Source: Phycisphaerales bacterium (GTDB lineage: Bacteria; Planctomycetota; Phycisphaerae; Sedimentisphaerales; Anaerohalosphaeraceae). From it: a stretch of DNA of 21,999 nt. Position 1 is the stretch's first letter. Each line of letters opens with the position of its first letter. The translations under genes and the position numbers were made by a program. Location: the NCBI GenBank assembly GCA_011048645.1, contig DSDR01000204.1, positions 1-21,999 on the forward strand, read 5' to 3'. Of this stretch, positions 7,990-15,500 are shown one piece after another. Under the pieces are notes generated by a model. That model was not told the origin of the DNA. It saw nothing but the letters and a program-made list of their open reading frames with translations, and did no database searches.

Positions 7990-8017
7990 GGAAACGGCAA
8001 AGTATCGATAATCGACT
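7990..8017 (+). promoter_or_regulatory. Possible ECF-type promoter upstream of the secreted-protein cluster
   Basis: GGAAAC (7990-7995) resembles the common ECF -35 element. TCGACT (8012-8017), 16 bases further on, could serve as a -10 element. The site lies just after the FecR gene and before the small ORF and the secreted-protein genes, as expected for a target of the local sigma factor, but only one copy was seen. Confidence 0.2.
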
Positions 8018-8042
8018 GGATACGGTGTGGAGGTGAAATGTG

Positions 8043-8135
8043 ATGAGTCATGGGTATGATGTAAAACACAAAATGAAAGCAAATCCGATGACCCCCGTTT
8101 TTGGAAAGGAGGGTGTTTATGCAAGTGATCGGTAG
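8043..8135 (+). CDS. Possible small protein, 30 residues
   Basis: An ATG at 8043 is preceded by a near-perfect ribosome site GGAGGTG (8029-8035) with 7-base spacing and opens 30 codons (start MSHGYDVKHK, end EGVYASDR). No family is recognised and there is no signal peptide or membrane segment. A second strong site, AGGAGG (8108-8113), lies inside it before an overlapping 8-codon ORF (8119-8145, MQVIGRSG). These may form a leader or small-peptide region ahead of the secreted-protein gene at 8218. The good initiation signals are the only support for translation. Confidence 0.35.
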   Translation: MSHGYDVKHKMKANPMTPVFGKEGVYASDR

Positions 8136-8168
8136 ATCAGGTTAGCGCACAGGATGTGGAAGGGTATG

Positions 8169-8183
8169 TGCCCTTCATGGGCA
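8169..8183 (+). other. Small hairpin before the secreted-protein gene
   Basis: TGCCC (8169-8173) and GGGCA (8179-8183) form a 5-bp stem with a 5-base loop in the leader of the next gene. A run of eight T residues (8203-8210) lies 19 bases further on, too distant for a normal intrinsic terminator. Confidence 0.3.
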
Positions 8184-8217
8184 AGACAGGCTTTTATGAC
8201 ACTTTTTTTTAGGAGTA

Positions 8218-9792
8218 ATGATGATGAGAAAGGTATTGATGGTATTGCTCTGTCTGTTGTGGGCGGCGCCCGCTGTCGCTCTGATAGACACGTTTGACGC
8301 GAGCCACAATTTTGTCGCTGACGGCGTTGCCGGTACCGATTGGCAGGCGGTTGTTTATTCGGGCGGCAATTTGCCCAGCCTGCAGATTCAAAGCGGCAAC
8401 GGAAAGCTGCGTTTGCAGTCTCAAGGCACTACCGCCGGCGGATGGGATGGCGTCTGGGATATCAACGGCGACGGCACGGCTGATCTGTGTCCGATGCTGT
8501 TGACGGAAGTGACCGGCGACTTTGTGCTGATTACGCGGTTTGCCGGCATCAATGATTTGTCGGTCGATCACCAGGCCGCCGGGTTGGTCGTTCGCAATCC
8601 CGACAATTCCGCGGGTGAAAATATGGTACAAAGCGCCTTTTTCTCGCGCTGGACCGGACATATCGCCTGGAATGTGGTCAACGGCGCCCGAACCGGAGAG
8701 GCCGGAGCGACGAGTCTTAATGTGAATCAATATTCTTATATGAAATTGGAGCGTGTGGGTAATCTGTTCACGCCGTCGGTCAGCGAGGACGGCGTCAACT
8801 GGACTCCTATGTTTGCCGGATGGACACGCAATGATCTGCCTCAGACCGTTCAGGTGGGTTTGTTTCACGCGATGTTTTCCCAGAATCTCGGCTGGACGGA
8901 TTTTGATTTTCTTTACGCCGGCAAGCAGGCGGCTTCGCTGTCTCCGCTGGAACCGACGGTGGAAGAGGAAGGGGAAACGACCCAGACCATGACGATTACG
9001 CTGACCGGCCCTGAGCCGATCGCGGATGTGTATGTGGATGTCATTCCGTATGCCTTGCCTTTTAACCTGGACCCTGAGGCCAACGATCCGAATGATATCC
9101 GTCTTATCGGACCGGACGGGCCGCAAGAGCCGGGGATGCCGCTGACGCTCCATTTCCCGGCGGGAACCACCCAGAAAACATTTGTGGTGCAGGCGGTGGA
9201 TGACGACTATGTCGAGGGGCTTGAACAGATCGGCCTGAAAGTGCTGACCTACAGTGAAGATCCTGCCTATGATCAGCAGTTGGGTCAATGGACGCTGGTT
9301 ACCGTGATTGATGACGAGCAGGGGCATTTGATAATGGATACGGGTGAAGGCCTGGTTGTGGATGAAAATCAGACGATGACGGCAGAATTTACCGTCAGTT
9401 TGTCCCATCCGCCGGCTGAGGACGTTACGGTCTCAATCACAACCCCCGACGGACAAACCGCCGTTAGCCCGATCACGCTGGTCTTTACACCGGAAAACTA
9501 TCTGATTCCACAAACTGTTACCGTGACCGCTGTCGATGACGATCTCGTGGAAGATGATCCGCACACCGGAAGAATCGCTTTTGCGGTCAGCAGTGATGAT
9601 CCGTTTTATCACGGCATTACCGTGCCGCAGGTAACAGTCATTATTATTGAGAACAATTGCGGCGCGTGGGGATATTCCCGATTTGACGCCAATCAGGACT
9701 GTGTGGTCGATCTGCTTGATGTGGCGGTGCTGGCCTCGCAATGGCTCCAATGCACACATCCGCATGCCGTGGATTGCATTGATGTACGCTGA
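8218..9792 (+). CDS. Secreted concanavalin-like / Calx-beta-like protein with dockerin-like C-terminal tail
   Basis: A 524-residue exported protein of unknown activity. Three tandem ATGs begin the frame; AGGAG at 8211-8215 best fits the second (8221). A signal peptide (MRKVLMVLLCLLWAAPAVA) is followed by a beta-sandwich module (about 25-240) typified by LTEVTGDFVLITRF, a conserved SEDGVNWTPMFAGW and QVGLFHAMF; it resembles the concanavalin-like DUF1349 type. Two Calx-beta-like Ig domains follow (about 243-365 and 370-478; VDDDYVEGLEQIGL and VDDDLVEDDP are the acidic Ca-binding-like loops). The last ~42 residues carry a CGAWGY motif, one EF-hand-like loop DANQDCVVDLLD and four cysteines, a dockerin-like tail common in Phycisphaerae. 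The module order suggests surface or matrix carbohydrate binding rather than catalysis. Probably co-transcribed with the paralogue 62 bases downstream. Confidence 0.8.
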   Translation: MMMRKVLMVLLCLLWAAPAVALIDTFDASHNFVADGVAGTDWQAVVYSGGNLPSLQIQSGNGKLRLQSQGTTAGGWDGVWDINGDGTADLCPMLLTEVTGDFVLITRFAGINDLSVDHQAAGLVVRNPDNSAGENMVQSAFFSRWTGHIAWNVVNGARTGEAGATSLNVNQYSYMKLERVGNLFTPSVSEDGVNWTPMFAGWTRNDLPQTVQVGLFHAMFSQNLGWTDFDFLYAGKQAASLSPLEPTVEEEGETTQTMTITLTGPEPIADVYVDVIPYALPFNLDPEANDPNDIRLIGPDGPQEPGMPLTLHFPAGTTQKTFVVQAVDDDYVEGLEQIGLKVLTYSEDPAYDQQLGQWTLVTVIDDEQGHLIMDTGEGLVVDENQTMTAEFTVSLSHPPAEDVTVSITTPDGQTAVSPITLVFTPENYLIPQTVTVTAVDDDLVEDDPHTGRIAFAVSSDDPFYHGITVPQVTVIIIENNCGAWGYSRFDANQDCVVDLLDVAVLASQWLQCTHPHAVDCIDVR

Positions 9793-9854
9793 CAGGGCCG
9801 GATGACGCCACACACGTAAGAAACAGTTGAAACTTAAAATTGGGAGATGATATT

Positions 9855-12482
9855 ATGAAAAAGTTTGGCTTATTCAGTCAATTACTTGCGCTGATGTGTT
9901 TTGTCGGCCTGGCGACGGCGGCGCCGCAGCCCCTGATCGATCTGAATGCAGAGAATCTGCCTGAAGGCGATTTGAATGCGTGGGTCAATGAGGGAACGGT
10001 GGAATGCGTCTTTTTAATTGCGGACCGGCAAGAGGTGGAAGGCACAGATCCCAACGCGATCGTGCAGGACGTGGCCGGACGCAAGGCGGTCTCGTTTGCC
10101 GGCGGGGCGTGGATGCAGTCGGACATCACCACGCCGGACGAGCTGACCGGCGCCAATCCCTGGTCGGTTCTGGTCTGGGCGTATGCCCCTTCGACGACGG
10201 GCGAAGACTGCCTGTTTCAGTGGGCCGATCGCGGCGGTAACATCAATGCGGCGTCAGCACACTTCAATTTCGGCACGCGCGCCTTTACCAATTTCTTCAA
10301 TGACGTGTTCTATACGTCGCCGCCGGCGGTCAATCAATGGGTGCATCTGGCGATGACCTATGACGGAACCAACATCCGACTGTATGTCAATGGCATAGAC
10401 GACACCGTGGCCGCCCGCGCGATGAACATCGCCGAAGGCCATTATATGCGGATTGCCCGCTCGATGCCGGATTTATGGGGGACGCATCCGTTCGGCGGTT
10501 CCATCGCGTCGCTTCAGGTGTACGATACGGCCCTGACCCAGCAGGAAATCCAGGAACTGGGCAGCGTCTTTGAGGCCGGCGCCATTGGTCCGACCGGACT
10601 GCGCATGGTGGAAGGCAGCACGGTGGAAATCGAAGTGGAAATTTATACCAATCCGCTGACCGGTCAGGGACCCCAGGAGGACCTGGAAGTTACGCTGAGT
10701 CTCATCGGCGCCTGGGGGGATGTCATTCTGGGCGATTCGCAAGTCGGGCAGCCATACACCGTTATCGTGCCCGCGGCGGATTATCAAACGCCGATTACCA
10801 TCCCTGTGACCGCCTATGACGACGACGTCTTTCAACCGGCCCACAATGTTTATATTCAGGCGGTCGTAACGGCGGGGGATCCGGATTATTTGAACAAGAT
10901 TCTGACGCCGACGACCGGTCTTGCCATTCGAATCATTGACAATGTGCCGCTTGAGTGTCCTCCGCCTCAACTGATCGGCGGCGCCTATGTGGACAATTTT
11001 GATTGCGGGGCGGATTATCTGTCGTTCGGCACTGAAGGGTCGCTCTGGAGCGGTCTGATGGATGTCGGTGAAAACACCATTGAAGCCACGGCCAATATGA
11101 CCGTGTCCAATACCCTGCGTCTGTCCTCGTCCAACAGTTATTGGGGCGGCAACGACACGACCGGGCCGTTCCTCTACGTGGAGGTAACCGGCGATTTCGA
11201 AGTGGAAACCTATATTGCCGATGCTTCAGGTGTAAACTATAACGACGGCGGTCTTATGATCCGTCTGGCTGATACAGCGGCCGGCGGGGCCGGTGAAGAT
11301 AATATTCAGTTGTGCTATTTCCCGTTGTTTAACGTGGGAAATATCCTGCGCTGGAATAACAATGGCGCCCGTACCGAGACGGATATTACCTGGGAAGGCT
11401 GGGATGCGGCGCCGTATCTCAAGCTCGTCCGTCGCGGAGCAAACTTCTATGCTTACAATAGTTATGACGGGGTCAACTGGCTTCCGTCGTTCCCCACGGC
11501 CAGCCCCGATAATCCGCTTGTGCGCGAGGATATGAACGTGCCGACGCTTCAGGTTGGTCTGTACCATGCCACATTTTCCGGCGAAGAGGGATATATCGAC
11601 TATGGTTATTTCTCGCTGAGAAAAGCCAGAGGGGTGGTTTCCGGCGAATTGTTCCTGAATGAAGGCGACAGCGGGGCCGTGCAGTTGCAGTTATTTGCCG
11701 ACGAGGATGTCCCCGCTCCAAGTACGGATCTTGAGGTGACGCTCAGAGCCGTTGCCGCGGCAGGCGCCGATCCGAATTCAGACCCCAACGCCATCCTTCT
11801 CGGCGCCACTCCCGGCGGCTTGCCGTACACGTTTGTCCTGCCGGCCGAGACTTATGATCAGCCGTTGGATATTCTTGTCACGGCGGCGATGAGCAGTTCT
11901 GACGTAACGGATCATTTGCTGACGGTCGAAGCGCAGATCGCCGGCACCGACCCCAACTGGAATGAACTGCTGATTCTTCCCGAAGCACAGATTACGGTCT
12001 TGAAGACGCCGGGACTGTTTCTGGACGCCGCCGACGAAGTCGTTGTACTCGAAGGCGGTTACGAGGATGCCTTTACGGTTCGATTGAAAGTGCCGCCGCA
12101 AGCGCCGGTAACAGTTTCGATTGCGGATCAGGCCGAGACCGATCAGGTTGCCGTCTGGCCGGACGAGCTGTATTTCGATCAGACCAACTGGAAGATTCCG
12201 CAGGTCGTTACGGTAACGGCGATTGACGACGACGTACTTGAAACCGACCCGCACTATACTACGCTGTTGCTGACGGCAACCGACGGCGGCATGGACTATG
12301 ACGATCTGGATCCGCTGACGGTTTCTGTGACCATCTATGAGAACAATTGCGGCGCGTGGGGGTATTTCTGGGCGGACGTCAATCAGGACTGCAACGTGAA
12401 CATCGAAGACTTGAGTTTGTTTGCCGAAGAATGGCTGACATGCTCAAGACCCAATGACCCGGATTGCATTGACTACAGATAA
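9855..12482 (+). CDS. Secreted LamG / concanavalin-like / Calx-beta-like protein with dockerin-like tail
   Basis: An 875-residue exported protein. The ATG at 9855 is chosen because GGGAG lies 8 bases ahead and a signal peptide (MKKFGLFSQLLALMCFVGLATA) starts there; an in-frame TTG at 9840 is less likely. Domains in order: a LamG-like sandwich (about 22-240; WVHLAMTYDGTNIRLYVNG is its hallmark), a Calx-beta-like domain (about 245-360), a concanavalin-like module (about 375-590; VEVTGDFEVETYI, NSYDGVNWLPSFP) homologous to the N-terminal module of the preceding gene, two further Calx-beta-like domains (about 590-830), and a tail with NNCGAWGY, loop DVNQDCNVNIED and four cysteines. No catalytic motif is visible, so adhesion or glycan binding is inferred. 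The last Calx-beta domain and the tail closely match the neighbour at protein and DNA level, showing paralogy. Confidence 0.8.
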   Translation: MKKFGLFSQLLALMCFVGLATAAPQPLIDLNAENLPEGDLNAWVNEGTVECVFLIADRQEVEGTDPNAIVQDVAGRKAVSFAGGAWMQSDITTPDELTGANPWSVLVWAYAPSTTGEDCLFQWADRGGNINAASAHFNFGTRAFTNFFNDVFYTSPPAVNQWVHLAMTYDGTNIRLYVNGIDDTVAARAMNIAEGHYMRIARSMPDLWGTHPFGGSIASLQVYDTALTQQEIQELGSVFEAGAIGPTGLRMVEGSTVEIEVEIYTNPLTGQGPQEDLEVTLSLIGAWGDVILGDSQVGQPYTVIVPAADYQTPITIPVTAYDDDVFQPAHNVYIQAVVTAGDPDYLNKILTPTTGLAIRIIDNVPLECPPPQLIGGAYVDNFDCGADYLSFGTEGSLWSGLMDVGENTIEATANMTVSNTLRLSSSNSYWGGNDTTGPFLYVEVTGDFEVETYIADASGVNYNDGGLMIRLADTAAGGAGEDNIQLCYFPLFNVGNILRWNNNGARTETDITWEGWDAAPYLKLVRRGANFYAYNSYDGVNWLPSFPTASPDNPLVREDMNVPTLQVGLYHATFSGEEGYIDYGYFSLRKARGVVSGELFLNEGDSGAVQLQLFADEDVPAPSTDLEVTLRAVAAAGADPNSDPNAILLGATPGGLPYTFVLPAETYDQPLDILVTAAMSSSDVTDHLLTVEAQIAGTDPNWNELLILPEAQITVLKTPGLFLDAADEVVVLEGGYEDAFTVRLKVPPQAPVTVSIADQAETDQVAVWPDELYFDQTNWKIPQVVTVTAIDDDVLETDPHYTTLLLTATDGGMDYDDLDPLTVSVTIYENNCGAWGYFWADVNQDCNVNIEDLSLFAEEWLTCSRPNDPDCIDYR

Positions 12483-12514
12483 GTCGCCGGTGCGGGGTTA
12501 AGTGTGTGTTCATC

Positions 12515-12550
12515 GGGCCGGGGGCGATTCGGCGCCCGGCCCTTTTCTCT
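12515..12550 (+). terminator. Intrinsic terminator after the second secreted-protein gene
   Basis: GGGCCGGG (12515-12522) pairs perfectly with CCCGGCCC (12535-12542) as an 8-bp GC stem, followed by TTTTCTCT. It lies 33 bases after the stop at 12482 and separates this gene from the peptidase gene. It also argues against a GTG start at 12506 for the next gene, which would place the hairpin inside the coding region. Confidence 0.75.
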
Positions 12551-12565
12551 CTAAAAGGGGGTTTT

Positions 12566-15500
12566 ATGAGCGGTATCAAACGATTTGTCCTGATTATGAT
12601 CGGTACGGCCTTGTGCGGCGCGTCGCCAGCACAGACATTTGAAGATGCCTTTGATGAGCCTCGCGATTACCTGACCGAAGGCGTCGGAGATACCATCTGG
12701 GACGGCTTTCTCGGTCTGGCCGCGGGCGAAACGGTCAACCAGCTCAATGCATCGAACAGCCGTTCGGGCGAATTAGTTCTATCGTCCGCCGGCGGGTTTT
12801 ATCATGAGCCGTGGAATCCGCTGGGGCCTTTTTTATATAAAGTCGTCAGCGGCGATTTTGTCGCAACGGTCAAAGTGACAGCCTATCAGAATGTTATGCA
12901 CAACAATTGCGGCCTTATGGCGCGTGCTCCTCGTGACCCCGACTTGGCCGGGCCGGGCGAGGATTGGGTCAGTATGGATTATTTCCCCATCTACAACTGC
13001 GGTAATTTTGCGCGGGATGCAAACAATAACAGCCGTACGGAATTATGCCATAACGGGCTGGGATGGAACGCGGACGCCTGGTTGCAGCTTGAGAAGAAGG
13101 GGGCGGTTTTTCATTTTCGCCACAGCCCGGACGGCGTCAACTGGACGGAGCTGGCCTGCTCGCCTGTAACCCGTGCGGATTTGGCCGATATCCCTCTGCA
13201 AGTGGGGCTTTTTCAGTGCACTTATTCATCCAATTTAGGGTATGCGGCCTTTGATCATTTTGCGTTGACCGTAACGGAGCCGCAGGAGCAGGAACCCGAG
13301 GCATGGACTGAACCGCCGATAATGCTGAACCCCGGGACGCGGCTGGTTGATAATTCCTCGACGGTTAAGGGCTTGCCGCCCTTTATGGCTGGTCAATGGG
13401 ACAATCCCGGTCAAATGGATGGCTGGACAACATCGGGCCTGACGAATATCGCCATTATCGATGGTGCACTAACCGCTACCGCTTCAACGGATGCACCGTA
13501 TCTTCAATTGTCGTCGATAGCCGGCGGGCCTGATTTGGATTTCGGTTATTTTGATTATCTCCAATTCAGGCTCAAACTGCCCGTTGCGTTTCAGGACGAT
13601 ATCATCATCTTTTACGGCACATCCGCGTCGCCGGGCATCCATACCGGCTCAACGCGAAATCTGCTCATTCCCGCCGAGTTGATTCCTCAGGACGGCCAGT
13701 GGCATACCTATCGGCTGGATCTGGGGCTGGCGGTCCGATGGCGCGACCGATTGACCGACCTGCGCATCTTTCCACTGGGCAAATCCGCGAACGGATTGAC
13801 TTTCTCGATTGACTATCTCGAAGTCGGCGACTTGCCCGGGGATGTCCTGTTGATCAATACCGATTTAAATATTCACGCCGGGGAATCATTGTCCGATCTT
13901 GAATATATGGAATCCAAACACGCCGTATTCTGGTGGTCGCCGCAAAGTTACCAGCGGCATTCCTCCTTTAATCCGGAAGTGATGGGCAGGCGGACTTTGC
14001 GGATGATCGAGGAAAGTTTTCAGGTTTATTGCAAAAAGCTGAATTATCTCGAACCGTTTGAAAGTTTTGATGCATGGCGGCGCGATGGAAACCGCTATAA
14101 AATCAACCACATCACGTGGTATGACGGTTTCTGGTGCGGGGGCTGGAATGGTTTTATGCACATCGGCGTCAACGGTTGGGGGTTGCAGGATGAAGGCTGG
14201 GGAAATCCGGTGCCGCACGAATTCGGCCATTATATTCAGGGCCATCAGCCCGGTTTTCTGACCGGCGGACATTGGGAATCGCACGCCAATTTTCTGCGAA
14301 ACGCCCGCAACATTCATTACGCCGAAATCCTCGGCAATATCAGCGGTATGATTGATGACCGGATTTTTGATGTAACCAACTTCCGGCAGGATCACGGTTC
14401 GCTGATTTACCACGATTTTCGCATCCATCACGCGCTTCAGGATTTCGGCGCGGATGCAGGGGCGCCGAATGCAGCGGCGGACGTCTGGATTGCCGGCCCC
14501 AAAGAACAGACGATTTATACCAAGCTGGCCTCACTGCTGCCGTCGGGAACACATGTCGGCGATGTGGTCGCCGCCGGGCTGCGGCATTGGCCGTTTCTGG
14601 ATTTCAGCGTCGGCGATATCCTGAAATCCATCTTCTGGAACGGCGACGCCAAAGAGGCGCTGTTTAAGTACCGAATCGGCTCACATCTGATTCCTTTACA
14701 TGACAAACCCGGCTGGTATCGCGTTCCGTTTGAACGTGCACCGGAACGATTTGCGTATATGGTCCATCAATTGACTCCGACCGCCGATGAGGTGTCCGTG
14801 GAGCTTCGGGGTTTTGATCTGGTCGGGACGACGGAAGACTGGCGCTGGTCGCTGGTTGCCGCTGATGACGGCTGGAACAATCCCCGATACAGCGAGGTCT
14901 TTGCGCCGGGCGTGCAGACATTTCAATTGAATCCGGATGAAACGCGATTGTTTTTAATTGTGGTTGCCGCCCCGACCGACACCCGTTTGAATCTGGAGTG
15001 GACGGACAACGCTTTGCCCGTCGATAAACATCCGGATCGGCTGCGCTATGCCTATGAGGTGGGGCTGGACGGGGCAACTGCCGCCGTGGCGGAGCGTCAA
15101 TATTCGATTCCCTTGCCGGCCGGACGCATTCACGCCAACGGCGGCGGATTTGTCGCCCCTACCGCAACCGTTGCGTCAACCGCCTATGTCGGCCCGAATG
15201 CGCGCGTTCTGGGTTCGGCGCGCGTACTCCACGCGGCCCGTGTGGAAGACTATGCAGTAATAACTGAATCGGCCACAGTACAAAACAACGCCGTTGTGTC
15301 CGGTCACGCGCTGATCCGCGGCAATGCCAATGTACGAGATAACGCACGAATTCGCGATCGTGCCATCATTCAAAATGCAACCGTTCGCGACAACGCCAAA
15401 GTGCAGGGTTACGCCAACGTGTCCGGCAATGCCACCGTACGCGACTACGCAATTATTCGCGGATGCAGCACGATTTCAGGCGGCACGCTGTCCGGCACGG

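Noticed and set aside
8209..9408. 399-codon minus-strand ORF opposite the first secreted-protein gene
   Set aside because: Composition is rich in His, Arg and Ile typical of antisense shadows, with no motif, while the plus frame has a signal peptide and recognisable domains.
15161..15481. DNA tandem repeat or CRISPR-like array
   Set aside because: The periodicity is 18 bases at the codon level with diverged DNA; it encodes hexapeptides within an open reading frame and has no spacers.
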